Source of the DNA: Zeus faber
Lineage: Eukaryota; Chordata; Actinopteri; Zeiformes; Zeidae
Length of the DNA: 64,000 bases
Direction: 5' to 3'
NCBI GenBank assembly: GCA_960531495.1
Contig: OY482854.1
Coordinates: 28,753,152-28,817,151, forward strand
A program made the position numbers and the translations under genes. The notes below the pieces were generated by a model that was given only the letters and a program-made list of their open reading frames with translations, searched no databases and was not told the origin of the DNA. This document shows, in pieces, positions 1 through 11,866 of this stretch (position 1 is the stretch's first letter; each line of letters opens with the position of its first letter).

Positions 1-139
1 TTGAATACTTTATAGATAAGGTTGTAATTATTGGGGCAAACATCTCACCCTCCAGTCCATTCAGCAGTGGTTCTTCTAATCCAAGATTCAAGATTCATCC
101 ATCCAAGATTCAAGATTCATCCATCCATCTTGGATTCGT

Positions 140-1463
140 TTTGTCCTGTTTCTTTCGATGATATCACAGCTCTGTTAGGAAAATTAAACCCTTGAGCCTA
201 CTGGATGTCCTACCCACATGAATCCAGAGGTTAAAACACCTGGTGGGAAACACATTTCTGGGACTGCATTGGAGTGGTTCTCTTTCTATCTCACAGATAG
301 GACTCTTATCTGCCTCTGTAGGTGACTTTGTGTTGGACACCGCTGCTCTTCCACGTGGCATCCCTCAGGGTTTGTTCTTGGGGCATGTTTTATTCTCCAT
401 ACACAGTCTTCCACTCTGACAGATTATCAGTAGTTTCAGCAACATCTCTTATCATTTGTACACCGATGACATTTAGTTTATATTTTTCCTTCAAACCTGA
501 TGAGCTTGATTGACTTTGTGTATTGAACAACTGTTTAAATCCGACCACAAACTGGATGGAAAATCATCTTCTGCAGCCTAATGCAGATAAAACTGATGTC
601 CTGATTATTTCTCCTGATAACATTCACTCAGTGATCGGGCAGAACCATGGTGCCTTATCCTCTTCTTGGTGTTGTCTACGTAATCTACCTAATCTAGGTG
701 TGATTTTTGACCAATCCATGAGTTTTGGTGCCCATTAGGACTCTGGCACGATTATGTTTCTATCACCTCAGAAACGTCGCCAAACTTCGGTCGTCTGTCA
801 CAAGCTGAAATGGAGATACAAATTTATGCTTTTATCTCATCAAGTTTGGAGTACTGTAATTGTCTTTTACAGTAGCCCTAAATAAATCTTCCCTGGACCG
901 TCTACAAACTGTTAATGATGCTTCTAGGCTTATAACATGATCCAGATGGTCACACAAAGGTCATCAATATTTTAACCTCTCAATGTCGGACTATAGAGCC
1001 CTATATTGCCAGGCTCCACATTGTTTCATGGACACCCCTGCACCCACACACCACAAGCCGGTCTCTTAGGTCCTCCGACCAGGGTCTTTTAATTGTCCCG
1101 AGGACACATTTTAAGACTCGGGGAGGTTGTGCTTTCCAGTCGACAGCGCCTAAGCATAAAACAGTTTCCCAATGACTCTGAGATCTGTTGATTCTTTTAA
1201 AAAGCTGTTAAACCCATCTGTTCGGACAGGCTTTTAGATCGTTTTTTTTTTTTTTTTGTTTTAACTTGTGTCTGTCTCAGCTTCTGTGTTTTACCTGTTT
1301 TTATCTTGATTTTTACTCCACCGAACTGGCCTGGGTGTCACGGGTACATGGGTATTCCAGGCAAATATTTCACACTTTAAGAGTATATTAATACATAATA
1401 GTTGATTAATCGATTGATTAAGTAATTTCCCCCTGGGATTATTAAAGTTTTTCTGATTCTGAT
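140..1463 (+). mobile_element. L2-like non-LTR retrotransposon remnant
   Basis: Broken plus-strand reading frames carry reverse-transcriptase hallmarks of fish LINEs: a GIPQG-like block near 360, a frameshifted tyrosine-Asp-Asp region near 455-475, NWMENHLLQPNADKTDVLII near 550-605 and LGVIFDQSMSF near 695-725. The 3' end near 1430-1463 (ccccctgggattattaaag followed by tctgattctgat) is the usual L2-type tail. The whole region is frame-disrupted and inactive. The first 130 bases hold ATTCAAGATTC/CATCCATC simple repeats. Confidence 0.75.
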
Positions 1464-1737
1464 CAAATGGATTTTAATGAGGACAATTCTTTCGGGTAGC
1501 AACATTTCAGACATTTATTTGAAGTGTTACTGAATGCCAATCAATCACTAACATACACGCCTTTGTTTTTCACACCATCTGTAATTACATAAAATCTTTA
1601 CTTCAAGGGTTATTTTAATGCATCTGGTTAAAACATTTACAATTACGGAGACTCCACAACCCATACAGTTTTTTGTATGTGTACAATGTGCTTCCATTTT
1701 TTTCAAGCGCACATAGTTGAGTGAAAGGTGGAGCTCA

Positions 1738-1860
1738 CCACAGAGGGCAGGAAGAGTGTGTAGAGAGGAGAACCAAAGCGTTTGGTTATTTTGATGAGGT
1801 CTGAGACGCCATCCTCTCCTTGTGGGGCCGGAGTGTAGCTCAGCACCCGAGAACTCTGGG
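1738..1860 (-). pseudogene. RRM first-half exon of a matrin-3-like gene, minus strand
   Basis: Between an acceptor (ctcccag) and a donor (gtgagc) on the minus strand the translation is SRVLSYTPAPQGEDGVSDLI followed by KITKRFGSPLYTLFLPSV. It has the spacing of RRM2 first-half exons in the intact copies (GSQVVFFSNLP...AGRFGLVEKHLFLTDE) and ends in phase 0 like them. Together with 2332-2471 it gives the order RRM1b then RRM2a on the minus strand. Confidence 0.5.
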
Positions 1861-2331
1861 AGAGAAAGATGGAACACACACAGGTCAGAAGACACAGAGG
1901 TACTCATGTGGGTTCAGGTTTAGGTTGTAGACTTTAGACTGGTGAAGTCTACAAATGTCTCAAACACATCATTAAAGGTAGTTTAAAAGAAAACTCCGGA
2001 CAGGTAGCGGCCTAGGAGCTTTGTGGGGAAACAATGTCACCCTTCACTCCAGTTTCGACACTTTAAAATTGTATTGACCTTTGGGAACCACTGTTGCATC
2101 TCCCCCATTGTTTTGGAAATGATGTCAGCCCTCCAAATACCAGTCGGTCTATCGCCTCATTTTGTCACCATGTGAAGAAAGCAGGGTTTGTTTTTTTTAA
2201 TATAAGTACTGCATGCCTGGTTTTGTGTTCAAAAACAATCAACAACAAAAAGGAGAAAAGGAGTTCCAGTGTACCATTTCATCTCATCAGCTTAATAGCT
2301 GATAGAATGGGCTTCAACTACTTGTTTAAGG

Positions 2332-2471
2332 AGAGTTTGTACGTGGAGGGTGTTAAAGGTGGTGGATTGGTAGAAGCTGATGTCATTTCCCTGCACAGTC
2401 GCAGGGTTGCTACTGTAGTACTTCACCAGGTCCCTGACCTGCTCACTTGATCCCATTTCCACAAATGCCTG
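2332..2471 (-). pseudogene. RRM second-half exon of a matrin-3-like gene, antisense to the 3.8-6.9 kb locus
   Basis: After an acceptor (ccag) the minus strand encodes AFVEMGSSEQVRDLVKYYSS and continues NPATVQGNDISFY. This matches the second half of RRM1 in the intact copies (AFLEMDTHQEAVDMVNYYQQ, then VIFY). A possible donor (gtacaaac) lies at about 2341-2334, so the true exon may be a few bases shorter than given. The exon starts at the phase-0 position used by every RRM here. No first-half RRM exon was found above it on this strand. Confidence 0.6.
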
Positions 2472-2774
2472 GAGAGGTGAACAGTGAGGGTCGTTATTGA
2501 AATGTAAGCAGAACAATTTTGAATGAAAAAACATGAGTTGCAGCAAATTAACAATGTTTTAGTAGCAATCATCTTTTTTGGAGGTGCAAACAAAATGTAT
2601 GCCTGCTCAGAATGATGTGTGTGCCATGTGTATGTTCCAAAACGTGTAAAAATTGAAATCCTTGAAATTTCACTTGAAAAAAATCATAAAAGATGCATTT
2701 TATTTTATTTTTTCCAGAAATTGTACCATAGTAGGAAATAAGTGTATAGAACTCAAATTGGATACAGTGTGAAG

Positions 2775-2836
<62 letters not shown>

Positions 2837-3374
2837 TATTTCTGAATGTTTATCCATCTGACACACACACACACAAGTAGTGAACCCAATAAAGGCAGGT
2901 AAAAGTCATCAGTTGCACACATGCTGCTCCCTGTTAACTTCTATTAATTATTATTATGGGGTTGTCCCGTTGGGATGGAACCTTATTGTTATTGTTCAGA
3001 TTTTCATTATTAATATTCTCCTTGGCATTTTTTGGGCTAAAGTGTCTGGAACAGGACAACTGCTGGAGGTATATCATGAGGTCAGCGAGGAAGAGTGTGA
3101 CGGAGGTGCGTCCGTATTCAAAGCCGCCCACAGGTTTCACCTGCAAGACCCTCTCTTAAGTTCCACAAATGAATGCTTTGGTGTTTTGCTTTACACACCA
3201 GTTTATTGCAGAGAGTCCTGTGCCTGGCTGTTGCTGCCGCCAGTCGGGAGAGGGTTAGTGCTGGGGCCGCCCGTTGACCTGCTGGTGGCTCCAGGGCGTC
3301 TTCGGACGGCCCCTCTGTGCCCGATCCCTGTGCTGGAGAGTCCCTGTTCAGGTGCCAGTGAGCGGTTTCTCTTA

Positions 3375-3655
3375 CCACGCGCCACCCAAGTGGCGTTTCA
3401 GGGACCTCCGGCACAGAGACACAGACAGGGGGTTGTAAACACCTGTTTATTGTAGAGAGTTGGCTAGTTGGAATGAGCCAGGAGCAGAGAGACATGTCAT
3501 GACAGGGCTCCTAGCCTGAGTGTGTGTGGGGATGGGGGTTTTACCTACTGCTCGTTAGACCAACCAACGAGCAACAGTTATGCAGCCACACTGATCCCAA
3601 TTACCCAGATCAAGGTAAGGTGTGGCTGCTCAAACCACACCATTCCCACACCACA
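3375..3655 (-). repeat. Solo-LTR-like repeat, copy 1
   Basis: One of three related blocks in the window (also 12484-12661 and 25085-25377). On the minus strand it begins TGTGGTGTGG, contains a polyadenylation-like AATAAA (in ctacaataaacaggtg) and ends in a block containing gaaacgccacttgggtggcg. TG start, internal poly(A) signal and no coding capacity suggest a solo LTR of an unidentified element. Confidence 0.5.
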
Positions 3656-5422
3656 ATCTTCTCCAAAGGATGTGTTTTCCAATCAGTACGCTGGGCGTAG
3701 CTCTCTGTGGGGATCCACTCACCCAGAGGGTTTTGGTCCAGTGTCGGCCAACACAGGCGCTCATTCATCGGTCCGCTGTGGTGTTTCTCATTCTCTCTCT
3801 CTCTCCAGACTTTCTTCACCAGAGTGATCTACTTTAGAAGCCTGCCATGGCACTACTACTCGGACTCTGACTTCTTGAACATCGTGAAGGGTTACGGGAA
3901 GGTGACGCGCTACTTTCTCATCCGCAACCGCAGGGAGGTGAGGTGCCCTCCACGTTACAACCTCCGTACCCTTCTCCCTGACAAGCTCTGTTTATATCTT
4001 TATCCTTATATGATGTTACTCCTCTTCCCAATTATTTCACAAAGTCAAAGTGGACTTTAGCACACTTTTCATTTTTTAACCAGTTTCTTTGATACTTAAA
4101 CATTTGTGGTTTTAATTGTTTTGCACCCAAGTTTAGCTTGCATCGCTACCAAACAGTATTTTGTCATTATGAATATATCTAAGTCTTCCAGTGTGGCCGT
4201 GGCTTGTGTTCCAGGGCTTCATCGAGATGTCCAGCTGCACAGAAGCCATCAGAGCAGCCAGGGAGCTGAACTTTAAAGAATTTAAGGGAATGCCATACAA
4301 CGTCCAGCTCTCCTTCAAGTACCCCCAGCTCACCGTAGGGTACAGACACCATCACTACTCTCACTCTGTCATTCTCGTCAAGCATCTGCACACGCCCTAA
4401 TTTTTCCAGCCGCTTTAGGACTTTACCGATTACTTTACTTCACCGATCTGTTGCTCTGTTTTGTGAGATTTGGATAGTTACACAAAGCATTAACATATGA
4501 AAAAAAACATGCTTGATAACTAAAAACTGATCAAAATTTTTAAGCACAAAATTGGAAATAACTGTGCTGTCCTTGATGCCGCAAATACTCTTGCAGCCTA
4601 GGTAAGGGTTGTAGGTATTATATTTAATTGAAGTAACAACTGTCTAATGCATAATTTGGCTGAAAATAATTCCTCCAATATAATCCCTGAATATTGTACC
4701 ATAGTAAAGCGTAATTTTGAGTGTAATACAGAATATATATATTTGTAGATCATTAAAAGATCAGTATATAACTGTTGGTCTACACCACCTTGTCGTAAAT
4801 AACCACATGGTTCCCCTGCTGTTTCTGTGGTGTACCCTCAGACAGATTCTTACTTACTTCAGTACAGCTGCTCTAAAGTATACTGGTCTCAATTGCTCAC
4901 AATAATGCACCACTTACATAATTTCAATGCCAAGCAGCCTCCTGGCTCACTCAATTTCTGTCTATTCTGAATTGGGCTCTTTTTTTAACCTTTTTTGGTG
5001 CTGAGGGCTCAGCATAGCAATACATATTAATGTTTAAACTTTAAATAAGTGTAGCTCTTGTTTGCCTGCTGCACATTAAACTGTCTGAGACAGTTTTTTC
5101 TATTTGATTGTGTATGCACAGATAGGCGGTGAATTCGGGCTCTGACTCGGAGGAGGAATCCAAGAGCAAGAGGAGCAAGCGCTCCCACACCAAGTCCAAG
5201 ACCCCCGAGGAGGAGGTGTCCAGCAGGAGGTGGTCACGGGGTCCAAGACCAAAGAGGTGACCGCCAGCACCACCGCTGCAGACGCCCAAAGTCCATCCAA
5301 TGGCCAGGTGTGGTGAAGCAACAAACACAGTCCCAGCTACATGCACTTGTCTGTTTCACCTCCACAGATGTTTGAGCTTGTTCTTCAAACAATGATCATC
5401 GTCAACAAGCACAAACTAGGTG

Positions 5423-5480
5423 GAAAGATACTTTATTCGTCTTCGGAGGGAAATTGCAGTGTTCGGGCAGATCACATCAA
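5423..5480 (-). repeat. LINE 3'-end fragment
   Basis: The plus-strand sequence agatactttattcgtcttcg, followed by ggagggaaattgc, is the inverted form of the common fish LINE tail (gcaatttccctc...aataaagtatct). No coding part is attached. Confidence 0.4.
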
Positions 5481-5899
5481 AATGAATTTGCAATGATAAA
5501 AGAATGAAGTAGAAAATTGGAAAAACCTACTAATTAACAAACCTCTTTCACAACCCAATTCACAATCCACTTGATATGCAAAAACCTAATGGGTCTTTAT
5601 TTCTCCTTTGTGTTTCTTTCTAGTAATGTTTGTCTGGGACATTGTTAATGAAACTCACTCATCTTAAATGACAAACAATTGAAACTTGAGCTTTTCATAT
5701 TATAGAAGAGCAATCTTAATCGTCGCACACCACACTACAACACATGCACGCACACACATGCACACGCTTTGGATGTTGGCTGGTGAAATGAGGCCTCTGC
5801 GTTTAACCATCCTGGCTTGTCCTTCCTCCGGGGCCACAGCCAGGAGCAGCGGGCAGCATACGTGGACGCGCCCGGGGACCTGGTGAGTGTCCATCGCTG

Positions 5900-6105
5900 G
5901 TCAGACCATGATGGGTGCATGTTTTTGGTGGGGGTCCTTACTGACGTGAGGTGGAGGAAACCCCACGTGAGCACGGGGAGAACATGCAAACTCCACCCAG
6001 AAAGGCTCCTATTTGGGAGATAACCCGCCGGAGCACGGTGCCAACAGCGCCCCAGGCGGGAATCGAACCCAGAACCTTCTTGCTGTGAGGCAGCAGCGCA
6101 ATTCA
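5900..6105 (-). repeat. tRNA-derived SINE (V-SINE-like)
   Basis: On the minus strand the element starts with a tRNA-like head (gcgctgctgcctcacagcaa, then ggttcgattcccgcc, a B-box-like motif) followed by gagtttgcatgttctcccc, a tail module very common in fish SINEs. It lies in an intron of the plus-strand matrin-like fragment. Confidence 0.65.
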
Positions 6106-7119
6106 TATATATTAACTATGCCTTTGTGTGTTTATTATACAATGGAGTTTTTGTTTTTACGCAAAGCTGGCATCGAGAAGACGATGCAGAAGAATTTGGT
6201 GGCCAAATTTAGGACGTTGCGCAGGGTTTCGTTTTTTTTCGATGGTAATACGTTTATTTAGTTTTGGTTTGCCTGCTGTGTATCTCAAATACTGAGGTTC
6301 ACTCTTTAAGCGTAGGGAGTGTGTGAAGCTGTTCGGCTTTAGTGGACTTCTGTCCTTAATTATCAGCACAGTGGATTTGGACAAGATCAGAAGTATTTAA
6401 TGTGTGTTCGTCCAGTGGTTGGCTTCTTCTGCAACTTGTGTAACGTCATCTATGTCGACGAGGACGAAGCCAAGACTCAGCACTGCAGCAGCAGCCAACA
6501 CTACCAGAAATACAAGGTAACCTCATTGATGTGGTTCTGGAGAACAGTTACACTGAGTAAATATCAATGAAAATCTAACAATATGTATTTTGACACCGCT
6601 TTACAAAACAACTTAGTCACAAAAGATACGAGAAAAATAAATTACTACAAATTACTAAACATACAGTATGTGCCAACGTCTTCCTTAGTATGACCAGGAT
6701 ATCTTTTTGGATTCACCATTTTGTTAAAAACTACAAAATAAACAGGTTAAGTGTTGGTGCTGGCCAGGAACGTTAAGAGTAGCTGCATCTCAGCTGTAGT
6801 CCTTCACAATATTATGTTTGGATTATGTTGATTTTTGATCAATTGTCTTTGCGTGTCGTCAGGAGCACACAGGCAAGGACCCGTGGGCGACCTGAACGAG
6901 CAGCGACTCCACATCCAGACGTTGCAACAACTAAGGAAAAGTGGCTGTTTGTGAAAATAACTTCCTCATTGGGTTGTAAGTCTGCTTCAATGTGCAGTTG
7001 GGGCGGGCGCAGTATGAACGGTTGTTACTCACCCAGCGGTAGAAAGAGAAGAAACCACGACAGAATTAAAACTGCAGTTTTGTTAGTGACATCTTTTGAA
7101 AAAAACAAGTCCAAAGCTT

Positions 7120-7298
7120 GTTTCCAAAGTTTATTTAAAAACACTCAAAACGGCGGCAACCAATGCTTACAAACAGTACACAAAAAATCTATTTGTTCGG
7201 AGTAGTGCATCCAAGCTACCAGATTGAGAATACTAAAAGTAGAACATTTTAGCGCAGTCGACGTGGCCACAATCAAGTCTGCTTCACAAATATCTCAG
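7120..7298 (-). other. 3' UTR and polyadenylation region of copy B
   Basis: The stop codon is complementary to 7299-7301. An AATAAA signal (plus-strand TTTATT at about 7131-7136) follows. Copy A has the same arrangement with its signal at 27700-27705. The UTR runs toward the convergent plus-strand matrin-like fragment whose stop codon ends at 6895. Confidence 0.5.
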
Positions 7299-10200
7299 TT
7301 ACTCCAAATTCTTTTTCTCTTTCTTGTTCTGTGCTTTTGCCTGCTCCTTTTCTAGATGTTTCTGAAACACAAGAGAGGAGGAAGGTTTGCCATTAATAAG
7401 TGTTTTCTTATAAAAGAAAAGAGCCAGGTATTACATGTAAACACTAGGAAGGGGTAAAATTTGTGTCTGGCGAGAATATTTTGCTTATTATTTGAATGTT
7501 TTTTTTTTTGGTTTTTTTTTATGTTCCGCATCAGGTTGCCATTTTGTAGGTAAATCATTTTGGAATGCACCAGAAATCAGTGGATTGATTCCTGGAGCCT
7601 CCTAGCTGCTGGCTAACCACCAAATAAAACATGATGAATTAAATTGTGCTTAAATTCATGGTTTGGCACAACTGAACAAAGCCAGTGAGGCGTGTACCTT
7701 GACTTTGTCGTAGTGCGCCTGGCTGCTGCAGTGGACCTTCTTGGCCGTCTCTTCGTTGGAGTAGAACAGGAAACAGACCCGACAGTAGAAACCCGTCCTC
7801 ACGTATTCCACACCTGATGTGATCCAAACGAGAACCCCTGTTCAGTCTCCGCACGCGTTCAAATTTTCAGATCCAAGACTGCGCCAATGATGGCAAACTA
7901 GAGTTATTGAAACTGGGCTTAAAACAAAGTCAATAAATTACATACATCGAAAATGACATTAACATTGTCACCAAATTCACTGACTTGCAATAAGAACATT
8001 TTGTCTGAAGTATCAAACCACCGTAAATCACAGCTTAGACTTCTCTAGAAATAATACATAAAGCAAATGATATTGGAGGGGAAAGAAAATCTACCTTGAA
8101 AAGAGAATATTCTATAATCTAATTTGAGTGTGTTAGATATGTTTCTATGATCTAATTTGAGTGTGTTAGATATGTTTCTATAATCTAATTTGAGTGTGTT
8201 AGATATGTTTCCCTGTATTAAAACAGGCTCCACAGTACAGTCAGATTTTAACTTCATCACAGCGTGAGTGGACTCACCGACGGGGTTGTTCTGCTCGTAC
8301 GGCGTTAGAGGCAGAGACGCGGCGGCTGGTTTGGTCTCTGCTGGCGTCGGCTCCTCGGCCGGTCTGTTCTGGTTCTGATCTGCGGAAACATCCTCCACCT
8401 CCTCACGTTTCACATCCTGCACAGAACCAGTGGGGGGGCGGGGTCAGAAATGTGAAATATGTGACTACGTCAATGTTTCCTATCACACGGTCCTGCTCCA
8501 CCCACCACAGCAGGGTCCTGCTCGCCGGGCTGATCTGACTCTCCGGGTTCTGGATCCTCGCTCTGTGTCTCCATGGGTTCTGCTGCCGCCTCCTGTTCAC
8601 CGCTGGACACCACAGCACTCTCCTCCTCCTGTTCCCTTTCCACCGCCTCCTCTTCCTCCACTGGTGTCGTCTCCTCCTTGGACCTCTTGGCCGGAGTCTC
8701 CTCGGGGTGTTTGGACGACTTGTCCTGAGAGCTGCTGCTGCTGGAAGCGTCTCTCTTTGACGCCTTTCTCTCCTCAAGCTGAATGCGTCTGTGTCTAAAC
8801 AAAGAAAGGAGACTTTCAGGGGTTCTGGAAGGCAGGGTCCCAATCTAAAGGACTGGGGACCAATTTAATGCATCCCACTACAAGTTAACATTGTCAAATC
8901 CGGAATCAATTTATTGCAGCAGGACTTGCCATTAAATAACTGTAACCTTTAAAGCAGCACTGTGTAACTTTTACCTTAAAATAACAACTTCAAAATCATT
9001 TATTTCATTCCCCTACACCTCCCCAAACGCCTGTTTTTGTATCTAACTTCTCTGTTCGAGTGCGTTGCGCTTTACGGCACTACATCACTTTCTTAATGTT
9101 TGGCTCCAGAAAAAATGTTTTTGCCAGGTAAAATTATAAGAAAGAAAGCGATATTATAAACTTGTCCGTCACAATGCCCAGTGGTGCGGCTACCCGCACG
9201 GCGCACCCTAAGCTGGCCATCACTTTCATTGCGCCACAGGGTTTGTTTCACCCGCTGAATTATCTCTTGAACTTGACTCCATGCACAAGCCAATCCGCCA
9301 GGCTGAGTGTCAGATAAAGCTTGTGCTTTTGATTTTTACTCGATTGCATGTGATGAGAGCACAGATGCCGCGCAGCTGTTAATTCTTTTGCGGGAAGTTG
9401 ACAATAACTTCTGCATTACGGAGGAGCTGCTTGATCTTAGGAGTGTAATGTGCCCAACAAGGGGTAAAGATGTTTTTGAAGCTGTGTCTGATGCAATTGA
9501 CCAGATGGGACAAGCCCTGTGGAGTAAAAAACGGATGGGGCTCCAGCATTGACAGGCGAGTGCAAAGGAATGGCCTCTATGGTGTGCGCCAAGGTGCAAG
9601 AGAGTGGAGGTAAAATGCACTCTGCCATCCACTAAGAAGCCCTCTGTGCCAAGACCGTCCGGCTTGGCGATGTGATGAACACTCTTGTGAAAACCGCCAA
9701 CATAATTTGAGCACAAGGGCTCTACCACAGATAATTTCAAGCTTTCCTATCTGATGTCGATGTTTGAATACAGGGACCTTCTCTACCATTCTGATGTGCG
9801 CTGGCTCAGAAGTGGCTCTGTGCTGCAGCAGTTTTATTCCCTGAGATCAGAAATCGACCAGTTCTTTAAAGAGAATGACCGACCTCTTCATGAGCTGAGT
9901 GACCCTCTACGGTTGGCAGACCTGGCTTTTTAGTTGATTTTATCATCTTAACACCTTCACATCCAAGGTTTTTCGATCATTGAGAAAGAAACCAAGTTGT
10001 TCTCGACTCCCTGATGGATGCAGGAGAAGTGGAGAGTCTGCAATCAGAACTTATCAAAACGCAGTGTGATAATTCTCTGAACCAACATCAGCTTCTCTCC
10101 CTACCCGACTTCTACCGGAGCTTGGAAAAGGCCAAGTTTCCTGTGTAGAGGCGCCATGCAAAAAGAATGGTGAGTCTGTTCGGCCCAACATACGTATGTG

Positions 10201-11835
10201 AGCAAACATTTTCTCTTAACTCTGAACAAAAGCAGATTGAGAACCCAAATGTCCGACAGGCATCTCTGTGATGTCCTTCGCATCTCAACCACCAAACTTA
10301 CTCCTGACCTGCCAGCCACCCTTCAGTCCAAAGTGCAACATCACTGCTCCCACTGAGTGCAAGGCTGTTCCCATTACAGGAGGGTTAAAAATATATAATG
10401 TGTGTTCATGTGTTAATAAGCCCAATTACTTAATGAATGCAGTCAATTAAAGTTAATAACAAGTTTACATCAACAAGCTTAAAATACGCCCATCCCCTTT
10501 TCCCTTTATTTTCCCCCCTTTATACAGGGCTGTGAAAGCAGATCACCATCCCGACTATCTGAGGCTGCTGTATTGAGAATGTGCTGCCAACCCTTCTTGG
10601 AACAAAATAAATAAACTCATTAATGGAAAGCTGTGATGTAGGCTGTTTTTTTCTTGAAGCATATTAAATTCCCAAGCATAATTGACCTACATTGGATTGA
10701 TTTTGCTAAGTTTAATACATCAGAGGTGAGGCGATATACCTCACCGCTAGTGAGTGGCCCAGCCCTTTCGCATATTTTTCTGTATGTGGCCCTCAGTGAA
10801 AAAAGTTTGGACACCCCTGTAGTACCTGCTCCGGGGCAGCCGTGAACTGAATGCTCGCTGAAGCGGCGAGGGCCGCTGCAACGTGACCAATAAGGTTCAA
10901 ATTCGTCCGGTAAAATAAATTATTTTCAGACACTAGGCCAAGTTTTACGAGTGGTGTAAAAGTGCAATTGCACTAAGAAGCTATGGGGGCGCCAAATAAC
11001 AAAAGTTTCATCGTGCTGCTTTAAGAGTGTTACAAACATACTGTTCTGGTGAATACATTCAAATCGGACTCACCCGTACTTCAGCTGCTTGTACTTCCTA
11101 CTGACATACACCGTCTGGCGCTTGCCTTGTAGTTTGGGTGGGTTGACTTTGTAAGCTTCAGCAATTTTCTCTGCATCTTCTGCATTCTCCATCTCAATAA
11201 AACACTGAATACAAAACAAAAGTTTTTTTATTAAAGATATATTTTTTGGCATTTTCATGCATTATTTGATAGTGACAGTGCCAGGAGAGAAAGGGGTCAG
11301 AGAGAGAGGATGACATGCAGCGTGGGGCCACGTGCCGGAATCGAATCGGGGCCGCTGCCATAAGGACTCTTTGTATATAGTACACTCTACCTGGGTAGAG
11401 TGTACAAATGATGTGGTGCCCCACAAAACATCATTCTAGAGTCCCAATTATAAGTTACTGGTCACAGTTTTACACATGGCTGTTCATATGGTTCAGTCAT
11501 TATGGTTGGAAGTAGCATAGACTATTATTGCATGTTAATAACTTGATCAAATTCTATTTTCTTTCTAGAACAAATGTGTCCTTACCTCTCTACGGATCCT
11601 GTTGACAAAATACTTCTTCACTTGGCCAAAGGGTTCCGCTAGCTTCAGGACCGACTCGTCTGTGTAGTTGGAGTTTGGGAGCTGTCCGATGTAAACTACT
11701 TTGCTACCGCCACACTGAGTGAAGGAAAAATCACACATGAGTTAACACGTTAAACGAAAAACCAAATCAACCTTTTCTAGGCTGACTATATTAATTAAGA
11801 AAGAAAGGCAAAGAAAATCTGATGAGACTGAGACT

Positions 11836-11866
<31 letters not shown>

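Larger units (their letters stand above)
1464..3374. other. Non-repeat and simple-repeat sequence around two antisense RRM exons
   Basis: Apart from the two minus-strand RRM exons this contains an (AT)n tract at about 2779-2830 and a block near 3040-3150. Part of that block (tttgggctaaagtgtctgg) recurs in weaker form at 13950-13980 inside copy B, so it is probably a dispersed repeat. No further exons were recognised. Confidence 0.4.
3809..6895 (+). pseudogene. Third matrin-3-like locus, 3' half (RRM4, acidic stretch, zinc finger 2, C-terminus)
   Basis: Plus-strand exons: 3809-3937 (RRM first half, RVIYFRSLPWHYYSDSDF), 4215-4339 (RRM second half, GFIEMSSCTEAIRAARELNF), about 5126-5307 (Ser/Glu/Lys-rich), possibly 5840-5882, 6416-6516 (matrin zinc finger, FFCNLCNVIYVD...HCSSSQH), 6863-6895 (EHTGKDPWAT and stop). 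RRM and finger exon boundaries and phases equal those of the intact copies. The acidic exon is doubtful. The frame needed after the preceding phase-2 donor hits a stop at once. A weaker phase-0 donor (gtaggg, after 4333) opens a frame that ends near 5258, while the rest reads on in another frame to a donor at 5308. It is either a damaged gene or a gene with splice choices I cannot settle. RRM1-RRM3 are not present upstream on this strand. Confidence 0.55.

Noticed and set aside
9307..9552. Open frame FYSIACDESTDAAQ... as a domesticated GTF2IRD2-like gene
   Set aside because: The homology continues in other frames past stops and ends at a hAT terminus, so this is decayed transposon sequence.
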